A stretch of DNA of 64,000 nucleotides from Collinsella sp. AM34-10 (lineage in GTDB: Bacteria > Actinomycetota > Coriobacteriia > Coriobacteriales > Coriobacteriaceae): positions 1 through 64,000 of the forward strand of contig NZ_QSIL01000008.1 in assembly GCF_003469185.1 (NCBI RefSeq), given 5' to 3'. A program made the position numbers and the translations under genes. Below the pieces are notes generated by a model that saw only the letters and a list, made by a program, of their open reading frames with translations, was not told the DNA's origin and did not search any database. Positions within the stretch are counted from its first letter, which is position 1. Every line of letters starts with the position of its first letter. Of the stretch, positions 45,526 to 53,870 are shown in pieces.

Positions 45526-46617
45526 TTACCGTTCCTCGCGTTGCGGCCCGGCTGCCTCGGCTGTCTTTACGCGGTTCTTGTCGATGTACATGTTTTTGTC
45601 GGCCTGGGAAAAGAGTTCACGCATGGTAGGCGGCTCGTCAAAATCACTGGAAAGCGCGTAGCCCACCGCATAGCTGATAGGCATGTCGGGGTGGGCCCCG
45701 GAATACTCGTTCACGTTCGCACGAACCTGAGCGAGACAGGACTCCACGGCAGCCCGATCGGCATCCCACAGCACCGCGATAAACTCATCGCCGCCGTCGC
45801 GGCCCACAAAGCAAGTCTCGGACGCCACGCGCCCCAGCTGCCGGGCAAAAGAACGGATGTATTCGTCACCCTTCTCGTGGCCAAAGGTGTTATTGACCGT
45901 ATGCAGATTGTTAAGATCGAAGACGCACAGCGCAACGGGCGCTTCAGCGGAAACGGGCTGCTCCTGCCCCAAGATCTCCTCGCACTTGTTCTTGTTGGGC
46001 AGTCCCGTGGCTTCGTCGAGATAGACTTTGCTCTGCAGTTCGCGATTGAGCGCGGCAGTTCGCACCGCGCGAACAAGCTCGACCGCAAAGGTCGTCACCA
46101 AGCCCATGATGTCGATGATCACCAGGCCCTCGAGATAGTTGAGCGCCGACGCCTTCTCCTGAGAGTAGTCCTCTGCGAGTCGCGTAGCATCGTCGCAAAT
46201 GCCAAAGAACTCCTCGCTCATGGCGATAATGTCAGTGTTCTCGTAGCCGACTTCGCGCACGCGGACGATCTCGGCGCAAAGCTCATCAAAATAGTTTGCA
46301 AGCTCGGTCATCTTTGCCTGATACTCATCGTCGTCGAGACGGACGAGGTTGAGGTCGTCACTTCCGTAACGCAAACCGTTGATGTATGAATCCACGGCTT
46401 TGAGCAGGTCATCTTGAGGCTGGCCCGCATCCTCGAGCTTAACGATTCGCTGCGTGGTACCGCGCACCAGACCGGCGTAGTTGACCACGCGCGCCGTGCC
46501 CTGGATATCGGAGACGAGCAGCATGACATTGATGAAGAAGAAGATGAGAACTGCCGTGAGCACCATCATGAGCAGGCGCACCGCCTGGCTGGCCTTCTTG
46601 GCGACAGAAGTACTCAC
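45526..46617 (-). CDS. Membrane-bound GGDEF (diguanylate cyclase) protein
   Basis: The 363-residue protein has one N-terminal membrane helix (about 14-36), a helical sensor region, a second hydrophobic stretch near 165-185, and a C-terminal GGDEF domain. The active motif is intact (FVGRDGGDEFIAV near 270), as are DEATGLPNKN and NNLHTVNNTFGH. It should make cyclic di-GMP, and no inhibitory RxxD site is obvious. It stands alone between a terminator and repeat C2. No EAL or PilZ gene is in the window. Confidence 0.88.
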   Translation of the reverse strand: MSTSVAKKASQAVRLLMMVLTAVLIFFFINVMLLVSDIQGTARVVNYAGLVRGTTQRIVKLEDAGQPQDDLLKAVDSYINGLRYGSDDLNLVRLDDDEYQAKMTELANYFDELCAEIVRVREVGYENTDIIAMSEEFFGICDDATRLAEDYSQEKASALNYLEGLVIIDIMGLVTTFAVELVRAVRTAALNRELQSKVYLDEATGLPNKNKCEEILGQEQPVSAEAPVALCVFDLNNLHTVNNTFGHEKGDEYIRSFARQLGRVASETCFVGRDGGDEFIAVLWDADRAAVESCLAQVRANVNEYSGAHPDMPISYAVGYALSSDFDEPPTMRELFSQADKNMYIDKNRVKTAEAAGPQREER

Positions 46618-46742
46618 GAGTTCAATCCCCTAAATGACAAAAGAGTAGGTGGCGCATAGCGTCTTGTAAATCATGCGGGGTCAACTCTACCAGATGATTT
46701 TTCTAGGACGGGGGCTATTTTGCACCTCGGCTTGATTCGTTC

Positions 46743-46902
46743 GCCACGAAATGCGCCTATCTACTACGTTTAACCGATCGCCCTCAACCATGCCAAATTT
46801 CGCGAAATAAAAACCGCAGGTAAACGGCTTGCCGATTTTCTGTAAAACCAGGCATGGTCGACCCATACGGTTCAAACGTAGTAGATAGGTCATTTTCGTG
46901 GC
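46743..46902. repeat. Family C inverted-repeat element, copy C2
   Basis: CCTATCTACTACGTTT (46756-46771) and its exact complement (46874-46889) lie within longer imperfect arms starting GCCACGAAA. A nested ACCATGCC/GGCATGGT pair and AAAACCGCAGGTAAACGGCT fill the centre. The ACTACG core of the arms and this centre match C1. It occupies most of the gap between the GGDEF gene and tex. Confidence 0.75.
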
Positions 46903-46984
46903 GCGGCCCCAAAACAGTCTTTTGGGACGGGTGGTATCCTTGGTAGCCCTGTGCTGCAAACGCACCTTAAACGCAAGGAGTTTC

Positions 46985-49132
46985 ATGGATCTTATCGCCC
47001 AGCTCGCCCGCGAGCTCAACCTTAAGGCTGACAACATCGAGGCAGCCGTCAAGCTCATCGACGAGGGCAACACCATCCCCTTTATCTCGCGCTACCGCAA
47101 GGAAGCCACGGGCGGCATGGACGACGTCGCCCTGCGTGCGCTCGACGAGCGCCTGTCCTACCTGCGCAATCTTGAGCAGCGCAAAGAGGACGTCATTCTG
47201 CTCATCGACGCCCAGGGCAAGCTCACGCCCGAGCTCGAGCAGCAGATTCGCGAGGCCACGCAGCTCCAGCGTGTCGAGGACCTCTACAAGCCCTACCGCA
47301 AAAAGCGCATGACCCGCGCGCAGAAGGCCCGCGAGGCCGGCCTGGAGCCGCTCGCCAACATGATCATCATGCAGGCCTCGGCCAAGGGCAGCGCACTCGA
47401 CGCCGCCGCGGCATACGTCAACGAGGAGGCCGGCTTCGACACGCCCGAGAAGGCGCTCGCCGGCGCCGCCGACATCGTTGCCGAGACGGTGGCCGAGGAC
47501 CCTGAGAACGTCGCCGACCTGCGCGCCTTTACGCAAAACACCGCCGATATCGTCGTCGAGGCGACCGACCCCGCGGAGAAGACTCCCTACGAGCCTTACT
47601 ACAACTTTGACGAGCCGCTGCGCCGTATCCCAAACCACCGCGTGCTGGCTATCGACCGCGGTGAGCGCGAGGGCAAGCTCCGCGTGCGCGTGAACGTCGA
47701 CGGCGCTGCCGCCACGGCACGCCTCGGCAGCCGTTGGCCCCGACGCCAGGGCGTGTTTGCCCCCATCTTCGATGCTGCCATCGCCGACGGTTACAAGCGC
47801 CTCATGGCCCCCTCGCTGGAGCGCGAGGCCCGCGCCAAACTCACCGTTCGCGCCCAAACCGAGGCCATCAATGTCTTTGCCAAGAATCTCGGAGGCCTGC
47901 TCTCGGCACGCCCCGTGCGCGGCGCCCGCGTGCTCGCGCTCGATCCGGGCTACCGCACCGGCTGCAAGGTCGCCGTCATGGACGAGACCGGCAAGCTGCT
48001 CGACCACGGCGTGGTCTACCCCACCAAGCCGCGCCACGACGTCGCCGGCACCAAGCGCGAGCTCGCCCGCCTCGTCAAGAAGGACGGCGTCAACACCATC
48101 GTCATCGGCAACGGCACCGCCAGCCGCGAGACCGAGGAAGTCGTCTCGGAGTTCATTGCCGAGCAGGCGCCCAGCCTTCGCTACACCATCGTCAACGAGG
48201 CCGGCGCGTCGGTGTACTCCGCCTCCGAGCTCGCCAGCCAGGAATATCCCGACCTGGACGTCACCGTGCGCGGTGCCATGAGCCTGGGCCGCCGCCTGCA
48301 GGACCCGCTGGCAGAGCTCGTCAAGATTCCGCCCCAGTCCATCGGCGTGGGCCAGTACCAGCACGACCTTGACCAGGCCGAACTCTCGCGCACCCTGGGC
48401 CACGTGGTGGAAGACGTCGTCAACCGCGTGGGCGTCGACGTCAATACCGCAAGCGCGAGCCTGCTGGGATACGTATCGGGCATCACGCCGAGCGTGGCCA
48501 AGAACATCGTGGCCTACCGCGAGGAAAACGGCGCCTTTACCGATCGCCGCCAGCTCAAGAAGGTCCCCAAGCTGGGACCCAAGGCATACCTCAACGCCGC
48601 AGGCTTCCTGCGCATCAACGGCGGCAAGAACCCGCTCGACGCGACAAGCGTCCACCCCGAAAGCTACGAGGTGGCCACGTCCGTCCTGGAGCGCGCCGGC
48701 GTTCAAGCCAGCGAGCTCAGCCGCGGCGGCGTGCCCGACATCGAGCGCCGCCTGGGCAGCATCTCGGCGCTGGCAAGCGACCTGGACTGCGGCACCCTCA
48801 CGCTCATCGACATTGTCAACGAGCTCAAGAAGCCCGGCCGCGACCCGCGCGACGATGCGCCCGAGGTGGTCTTTAGCCGCTCGGCGCTTTCCATCGACGA
48901 CCTGGAACCCGGCATGGAGCTCAAGGGCACGGTGCGCAACGTCGTCGACTTTGGCGCGTTCGTCGACGTGGGCGTGCACCAGGACGGCCTCGTACACATC
49001 TCCAAGCTCGCCAACCGCTTTGTCAAGCACCCGAGCGACGTGGTACGCGTCGGTGACACGGTCAAGGTGTGGGTCGAGAAGGTCGACCGCGACCGCAAGA
49101 AGATCTCGCTCACCATGGTGCAGGGAAAGTAA
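46985..49132 (+). CDS. tex: Tex-family RNA-binding transcription accessory protein
   Basis: This 715-residue protein has the Tex layout: an N-terminal helical region (IPFISRYRKEATGGMDD near residue 33), a YqgF/RNase-H-like domain (VLALDPGYRTGCKVAVMDETG near 318), helix-hairpin-helix repeats (NTASASLLGYVSGITPSVAK near 494) and a C-terminal S1 domain (GMELKGTVRNVVDFGAFVDV near 640). Tex binds nucleic acids and affects transcription and translation. The start at 46985 follows AAGGAG. Downstream hairpins may end the transcript. Confidence 0.95.
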   Translation: MDLIAQLARELNLKADNIEAAVKLIDEGNTIPFISRYRKEATGGMDDVALRALDERLSYLRNLEQRKEDVILLIDAQGKLTPELEQQIREATQLQRVEDLYKPYRKKRMTRAQKAREAGLEPLANMIIMQASAKGSALDAAAAYVNEEAGFDTPEKALAGAADIVAETVAEDPENVADLRAFTQNTADIVVEATDPAEKTPYEPYYNFDEPLRRIPNHRVLAIDRGEREGKLRVRVNVDGAAATARLGSRWPRRQGVFAPIFDAAIADGYKRLMAPSLEREARAKLTVRAQTEAINVFAKNLGGLLSARPVRGARVLALDPGYRTGCKVAVMDETGKLLDHGVVYPTKPRHDVAGTKRELARLVKKDGVNTIVIGNGTASRETEEVVSEFIAEQAPSLRYTIVNEAGASVYSASELASQEYPDLDVTVRGAMSLGRRLQDPLAELVKIPPQSIGVGQYQHDLDQAELSRTLGHVVEDVVNRVGVDVNTASASLLGYVSGITPSVAKNIVAYREENGAFTDRRQLKKVPKLGPKAYLNAAGFLRINGGKNPLDATSVHPESYEVATSVLERAGVQASELSRGGVPDIERRLGSISALASDLDCGTLTLIDIVNELKKPGRDPRDDAPEVVFSRSALSIDDLEPGMELKGTVRNVVDFGAFVDVGVHQDGLVHISKLANRFVKHPSDVVRVGDTVKVWVEKVDRDRKKISLTMVQGK

Positions 49133-49146
49133 ACCGCCAAAGCAAG

Positions 49147-49352
49147 GGTACCCCCTGTAGCAGCGTGCAAAATCGCGAGTATTCTGCAATTTCCGCCGTT
49201 CCGTATGCCCCTCAGAGACGAAAAAGCAAGAAACAGCCCCCGTTTTAGCGTCATCAGAGCCAAAACGGGGGCTGTTCCATGCTTCACCCAGCTGGTAAAA
49301 GCCTTTACCTTGCTGAATACTCTCAATTTTGCACGGCGCAGGCGGGGGTACC
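49147..49352. repeat. 206-bp imperfect inverted repeat with internal terminator-like hairpin
   Basis: The arms begin GGTACCCCC and share TGCAAAAT and GAGTATTC segments (left 49147-49189, right 49310-49352). Between them a perfect 15-bp stem, AACAGCCCCCGTTTT with its complement (49232-49246 and 49262-49276), forms a strong hairpin. It follows the tex stop by 14 bp. On the minus strand it is trailed by T-rich sequence. Confidence 0.75.
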
Positions 49353-49359
49353 TTTGTCC

Positions 49360-49378
49360 ACGGCAGGATATGGAAGCC
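49360..49378 (-). pseudogene. Short duplicate of the transaldolase 3' end
   Basis: CGGCAGGATATGGAA at 49361-49375 repeats 49515-49529, which encodes the last residues (GFHILP) of the transaldolase gene. On the minus strand the copy also reads GFHILP and then runs on without a stop. It may be a remnant left when sequence was inserted at the end of that gene. Confidence 0.45.
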
Positions 49379-49412
49379 TATCACCAACCTACCGGCAAGT
49401 TCGTGTCGGCAG

Positions 49413-49482
49413 CCCCGGCCTTTCCTTTGCCTAGCGCGACCCTCGCGAAGCGCGTGAGCGATAGGGAAAGGAAAGGCCGGGG
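49413..49482. repeat. Long hairpin beyond the transaldolase stop
   Basis: CCCCGGCCTTTCCTTT (49413-49428) pairs with AAAGGAAAGGCCGGGG (49467-49482), with further GC pairing inside. It lies 31 bp downstream of the transaldolase stop on the minus strand. It has no T-tract, so it may be an RNA 3' stabiliser or a REP-type repeat rather than an intrinsic terminator. Confidence 0.65.
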
Positions 49483-49513
49483 CGAACAACCCGCGATGTA
49501 GTCAGCGTTCGCG

Positions 49514-50218
49514 TTACGGCAGGATATGGAAACCGAGCGAGGCGATATCCTTGGCAAAGCCGCGCACGGTGTCGAGCGAGACCTCGTACGGGTCGCGGCC
49601 GATGTTCTTGCGCTTGGCCAGGATGCTGTTGGGCACCGTAATGATCTGGCAACCGCAGGCTTCGGCCTGGTAAATGTTGATGAGCTCGCGCGTGGATGCC
49701 CATAGGACCTCGCAGTTGGGCTTGGCGGCGGCCTTCTTGACCGACTCCGTCATAAACGGAATGGGATCGACGCCGGTGTCGGCGATGCGGCCGGCAAAGA
49801 GCGAGATGATGGACGGCGTCTCGGCGTCAACGGCCTCGACCATCTCGTCGACCTGCGTAGGCGTAAAGATGGTGGTGACGTTGACCTTGATGCCGTCGGC
49901 CGAAAGCTTGCGGACCAGCTCGGCGGTGGACTCGCCCTTGGTGGTCACGCACGGAATCTTGACGTAGACGTTCTCGGCCCAGGTAGCGATCTCGCGGGCC
50001 TCGACCTCCATGGTCTCGACGTCGTCGGCAAAGACCTCAAACGACACGGACACATCGGTGATGTGGGCCAGGACCTCCTTGGCAAACGCGCGGTAATCCG
50101 TCACGCCGCCCTTCTTCATAAGGGACGGGTTGGTCGTGAAACCCTGAACGTTGCCGTTCTCGTACATGTCGAGCATGCCCTCGAGGTTTGCACCGTCAGC
50201 GAACACCTTGATTGCCAT
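49514..50218 (-). CDS. fsa: Transaldolase / fructose-6-phosphate aldolase-like protein (first copy)
   Basis: This 234-residue class I aldolase belongs to the small transaldolase (TalC/FSA) group. The Schiff-base lysine is in NVYVKIPC near residue 85. VFADGANLEGMLDM, GFTTNPSLMKKGG and LFAGRIADTGVDP are typical. Members either transfer dihydroxyacetone units or cleave fructose 6-phosphate. The start at 50218 follows AAAGGA. A terminator separates it from the PTS gene upstream, so it may be transcribed alone. It is similar to the copy at 52.8 kb along its whole length. Confidence 0.88.
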   Translation of the reverse strand: MAIKVFADGANLEGMLDMYENGNVQGFTTNPSLMKKGGVTDYRAFAKEVLAHITDVSVSFEVFADDVETMEVEAREIATWAENVYVKIPCVTTKGESTAELVRKLSADGIKVNVTTIFTPTQVDEMVEAVDAETPSIISLFAGRIADTGVDPIPFMTESVKKAAAKPNCEVLWASTRELINIYQAEACGCQIITVPNSILAKRKNIGRDPYEVSLDTVRGFAKDIASLGFHILP

Positions 50219-50541
50219 CTGCCTGATTCCTTTCGTTAGCATACGGCCGATAAACTGCTAAACACTTTACCTACGTTTATCAAGGCGTGAGCTGCGGTTT
50301 TTTTATCTTCTCGGCGAACGGTTTTGCAGATTTACCATTTTTTATCGACGCCCCAGCGGCAAAACGTTTTTGCCGATCATTGCGTTTGGTTCCGTTCACG
50401 GAACAGAAGCAGCGCCTCACCGGCTCATATTCACAACCGCTCCAAATAAAAAGCGGTGACGCCTCGTTTGAGACGTCACCGCTTCCGTGTAGGAGCCGGT
50501 TATCGGAGCTCCGCCCGATTAGGGCTTAACGTATGCCTGGA
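50219..50541. other. Intergenic region between the PTS IIC gene and the first transaldolase gene
   Basis: It contains the IIC terminator (50446-50484) and a 17-bp dyad, GGCAAAACGTTTTTGCC (50358-50374), with the central CG typical of LacI/GalR-type operators. Since the terminator isolates the transaldolase gene, its promoter should lie here. I could not pick a convincing -35/-10 pair. Confidence 0.5.
50446..50484 (-). terminator. Terminator of the Ula-type PTS operon
   Basis: AAGCGGTGACG pairs with CGTCACCGCTT around a 12-base loop, followed on the minus strand by TTTTATTT. Confidence 0.85.
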
Positions 50542-51933
50542 TTACTCTTCCTCAACGTGATTGATCACAGCACCCTTGGTGTGGATGAAGTTGGGGACGA
50601 AGGCAACGACCAGAAGGACAGCGAGAATCGCGTAGACACCGGTGGTACCGAAGGCCTCGGCAGCGCGGCCAAGCGTAATACCAATGACGGAGAAATCGAA
50701 GTCGCCGAACGTAGTGTTCTTGAAGCCAAAGACGTCAAGAACGGGCAGGAGCAGAGCCGGGGCAAAGGTGATGAGCAGGCCGTTGACGAAAGCGCCAAGA
50801 GCTGCGCCCTTGCGACCGCCGGTAGCATTGCCGTAGATACCTGCGGTAGCACCGCAGAAGAAGTGGGGAACCATGCCCGGGATGATGAAGATGCCCAGGG
50901 TAGCGCCCACGATGAACATACCGACCACGCCACCGATGAAGGAGGCAACAAAGCCGAGGATGACGGCGGTGGGAGCATAGGGGAAGAAGACGGCGCAGTC
51001 GACGGCGGGGATGGCGCCGGGGATCAGCTTGTTGGAGATGCCCTGGAAAGCCGGGACCAGGTCGGCAAGGATCATACGAACGCCGTTGTAGACGATAGTG
51101 ACACCGACGGCGAAGGACAGGGCACAGGTCAGGGCATAGACGATTACATTGTCGCCGCCAGCGATCTTGGTAACGACCGCAGGATCTGCGATGTAAGCGG
51201 CGAAAGCGGTAACCAGGTAGAAGAAGGCCATGGTAAGAGCCGTGGAGATGGTGGTGTCGCGCAGGAAGGAGAACTTCTCGGGAACCTCGATCTTCTCGGT
51301 GCTGTTCTCCTCGGCGTCCTTAGCAAAAAGCGTACCGACTGCAGCGGAGATGTAATAGGCGAGTGAACCGAAGTGGCCCATGGCGATTTCATCGCCATCG
51401 GTAACCTTCTCGGTGAAACGCTGACCAACGGCGGGAAGCATAGCGCTCACGAGGCCCAGGAACATGCCGCCCACGATGACAAGCTGGACATCCTGGAAGC
51501 CAGATGCCTGCAGAACGGCAGAAAGCAGGCAGGCCATAAACATGCTGTGATGGCCCGTCAGGAAGATGTACTTAAACTTGGTAAAGCGGGCAATGATAAT
51601 GTTCACGACGTAGCCGAGAATCAGGATCATCATGGTCTGAACGCCGAGGACGCTCTGAGCCATCGAAACGACGACCTCGTTGTTGGGCACGACGCCGGTG
51701 ATGTGGAAACCGGTCTCGATGAAGGTACCCAGCGGAGCAAGGTTCTCCTGAACAACAGCGGCGCCGGCAGACAGCATGATGTAACCAAGAATGGGCTTCA
51801 GGGTGCCCGTCATCACCTTGTGGGCAGGACGCTTAAGCGCGACAAGGCCCACAAAGGCAAATAGACCCATAATCCACGCTGGCTTGGTCAGAATCGATTG
51901 GATAAACTCAAGTATGGGAAGGATGGCTTGCAT
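50542..51933 (-). CDS. PTS EIIC component, ascorbate (UlaA/SgaT) family
   Basis: This 463-residue membrane protein has about 11 helices and the UlaA-family pattern (GYIMLSAGAAVVQENLAPLG, HHSMFMACLLSAVLQASGF, GNATGGRKGAALGAFVNG). UlaA proteins translocate L-ascorbate or related ligands with phosphorylation by IIB and IIA. Neither ulaD nor ulaE-type genes are present here; transaldolases are instead, so the substrate is probably not ascorbate. The start at 51933 follows AAAGGA. Confidence 0.9.
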   Translation of the reverse strand: MQAILPILEFIQSILTKPAWIMGLFAFVGLVALKRPAHKVMTGTLKPILGYIMLSAGAAVVQENLAPLGTFIETGFHITGVVPNNEVVVSMAQSVLGVQTMMILILGYVVNIIIARFTKFKYIFLTGHHSMFMACLLSAVLQASGFQDVQLVIVGGMFLGLVSAMLPAVGQRFTEKVTDGDEIAMGHFGSLAYYISAAVGTLFAKDAEENSTEKIEVPEKFSFLRDTTISTALTMAFFYLVTAFAAYIADPAVVTKIAGGDNVIVYALTCALSFAVGVTIVYNGVRMILADLVPAFQGISNKLIPGAIPAVDCAVFFPYAPTAVILGFVASFIGGVVGMFIVGATLGIFIIPGMVPHFFCGATAGIYGNATGGRKGAALGAFVNGLLITFAPALLLPVLDVFGFKNTTFGDFDFSVIGITLGRAAEAFGTTGVYAILAVLLVVAFVPNFIHTKGAVINHVEEE

Positions 51934-52004
51934 CTGCGCTTCCTTTCTCTCTAACGTGGGCGCGTTTCCCTCTTCCACAGGGAACCGCCCTTTTTTGTGC
52001 CGCT

Positions 52005-52280
52005 TTAGGCGTTAGCGGCGGCCGCCTTGATTGCCTCGAGGGCGTCTTCGCGGATCTTCTTCTTGTTCACATAGCTGCGAACGATCACAACGTTGCCGTG
52101 GAGCTCGGGTGCGAGCTCTTTAACGGTGATGAACAGATCCGGATTTGCGGAAGAAGCACCGTTCAGGTCCATAGACTCAACGTCGGCCTTGATGCCCTCC
52201 TCCTCGCAAAGCTCCTCGACTTTGCCAGCGAGCATCAGGCTAGACCCGATGCCGTTTCCGCATACGGTGATGATATGCAT
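52005..52280 (-). CDS. PTS EIIB component, ascorbate (UlaB/SgaB) type
   Basis: The 91-residue protein carries the phosphorylated cysteine in IITVCGNGIGSSLM (Cys7) and a phosphatase-like fold. It passes phosphate from IIA to the incoming sugar. It lies between the IIA and IIC genes. Confidence 0.9.
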   Translation of the reverse strand: MHIITVCGNGIGSSLMLAGKVEELCEEEGIKADVESMDLNGASSANPDLFITVKELAPELHGNVVIVRSYVNKKKIREDALEAIKAAAANA

Positions 52281-52355
52281 GGCAACCTTCCTCTCCTACA
52301 CGTGACGGTTTTCCGTCTATCCAAAAGCGGCGACGCATCGCCGTGCCATTAAGGC

Positions 52356-52802
52356 CTAAAAGAATGAACGCATGGTCTCCAAAACCTGCTCGGGCGTATC
52401 GCATGCGCTGAGTTTGGCAACGCAGTCATCGTCCTCGAACATCTGCGAAAGCTCCGCCAAGCAACCAAGATGAGCCTTAGGGTCGGGCGCGCAAATACCC
52501 ACGAGCACGTGAACCGGATCGAAATCCTCGTGTCCAAACGCAACGGCTGGGTCAAGCGTGACGATACAGATTCCCGCTTCACTCACATTGCCATCTGCCT
52601 GAGCGTGGGGCATGGCGATGCCCTCTTCCAAGACCATATAGGGGCCGAATTTGTGAACCGATGAAATCATGGCGTCAACATAGCTCTGGTCGCATTTGCC
52701 AGCGCCTACGAGCAACTTACCGCATGCCCTGATCGCTTCCTCCCAATCGGAGGCCTCGACGTGGCAGGCAACAAGCTCGGGCTTAAGAAGATCGGTCAGC
52801 AT
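52356..52802 (-). CDS. PTS EIIA component, fructose/mannitol-ascorbate type
   Basis: The 148-residue protein has the mannitol-type IIA fold with the phosphorylated His in GIAMPHAQADG near residue 66 and the second His in VAFGHEDFDPVHVLVGI. It receives phosphate from HPr and hands it to IIB. It starts 9 bp after the second transaldolase gene, so it belongs to the same transcript. Confidence 0.9.
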   Translation of the reverse strand: MLTDLLKPELVACHVEASDWEEAIRACGKLLVGAGKCDQSYVDAMISSVHKFGPYMVLEEGIAMPHAQADGNVSEAGICIVTLDPAVAFGHEDFDPVHVLVGICAPDPKAHLGCLAELSQMFEDDDCVAKLSACDTPEQVLETMRSFF

Positions 52803-52811
52803 GCTCGTCCC

Positions 52812-53522
52812 CTACTCCTCGGGCAAGATATGAAAACCAAGCGCCTGAACGTCGCGGGCAAAGCCCTTGACCGTATCAAGCGAGTACTCAAGCAAATCTT
52901 TCCCGAAATTCTTGCGCTTGGCAAGAATGGCATTGGGGACCGTAATGATCTGGCATCCAACGGACTCCGCCTGGAAGATATTGAGGACCTCGCGCGTAGA
53001 CGCCCAGAGAACCTCGGCAGCAGGCTTAACGGCAGCCTTCTTTACGGACTCCGCCATGAGGGGCAGCGGATCGACGCCGGTATCGGCAATGCGACCGGCG
53101 AAGATGGACAGAATAGAGGGGGTCTCGGCAGAGACGGCATCGACAAACTCGTCGACCTGCTCGGGCGTGAAGATCGTGGTGACATTCACCTTGATGCCGT
53201 CGGCAGAAAGGCGCTTGACCAGCGCGGCAGTGGACTCGCCCTTGGTGTTGAGCGCCGGGATCTTAACGTAGACGTTGTCTGCCCAGGTTGCAATCTCGCG
53301 AGCCTCGGCTTCCATACCAGCCTCGTCGTCGGCGAACACCTCAAAAGAAACCGACACATCGGTAATGTGCTCAAGAACCGTCTTGGCAAAAGCGCGATAG
53401 TCAGTCACGCCACCGGCCTTCATAAGGGAAGGATTGGTCGTGAAGCCCTGAACGTTGCCATTGTCATGCATGTCAAGCATGCCTTCGAGGTTAGCGCCGT
53501 CGGCAAACACCTTAATCGCCAT
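52812..53522 (-). CDS. fsa: Transaldolase / fructose-6-phosphate aldolase-like protein (second copy)
   Basis: This is a 236-residue paralogue of the gene at 49.5 kb, with the same catalytic segment (NVYVKIPALNTKGEST) and the same ends (MAIKVFADGANLEGMLDMHD; GFHILPEE). It is first in the PTS operon and diverges from the DeoR regulator. Two such enzymes bracketing one PTS is unusual. They may act on different phosphorylated products, or one may be a reserve copy. The start at 53522 follows AAAGGA. Confidence 0.88.
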   Translation of the reverse strand: MAIKVFADGANLEGMLDMHDNGNVQGFTTNPSLMKAGGVTDYRAFAKTVLEHITDVSVSFEVFADDEAGMEAEAREIATWADNVYVKIPALNTKGESTAALVKRLSADGIKVNVTTIFTPEQVDEFVDAVSAETPSILSIFAGRIADTGVDPLPLMAESVKKAAVKPAAEVLWASTREVLNIFQAESVGCQIITVPNAILAKRKNFGKDLLEYSLDTVKGFARDVQALGFHILPEE

Positions 53523-53870
53523 GTTCGGTCCTTTCTCATCTAGCACTATTGCTATCGAAAGCCTTCTTCTTTGTTTCAAAAGCTTTTCGGCTTTCTTTTA
53601 TAAACTATTTCAAAAGCCATCGAAAGCTCAATTGTCAACTTTCCGTGAACGGTCGAATATCGGGTGTGAACGTACTTCTTTTGGGCGGCACCTTCAGAAT
53701 GAGACTCTTTATAGCCCGTCTACGTGCGAACTATCTGCTACGCATGCATTTGTGACATGCCATTCCGTTCTTTTGATTCATTCGAATTTGCCTTGTTCTT
53801 TTCATATCGATACGTTATATTTCGATTACGAAAGGCGCATCTTTTACCTTTTGTTCAAAAGGAGCGGCAT
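53523..53870. promoter_or_regulatory. Divergent promoter region of the transaldolase-PTS operon and deoR-type gene
   Basis: The deoR-type promoter is TTGTTC (53793-53798), 17 bases, TATATT (53816-53821). For the PTS side, a minus-strand TTGACA (53638-53633) is the best -35 candidate, but no good -10 follows at 17 bases. Between 53550 and 53630, GAAAGC/GCTTTC and TTTCAAAAGC motifs recur (CGAAAGCC, TTTCAAAAGCTTTTCGGCTTTC in part, ATTTCAAAAGCC, CGAAAGCTC). These are candidate DeoR operators. Confidence 0.6.

Noticed and set aside
46967..49489. A minus-strand open frame of 840 codons opposite tex
   Set aside because: It lies almost wholly antisense to a clear Tex gene and has a Gly/Val/Leu/His/Asp-rich composition typical of antisense frames in high-GC DNA, with no family motif. 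Only its last few residues coincide with the transaldolase remnant.
50287..50529. An 80-codon plus-strand frame between the PTS IIC gene and the transaldolase gene
   Set aside because: It overlaps the terminator stem and the operator-like dyad, and lacks a ribosome site and any motif.
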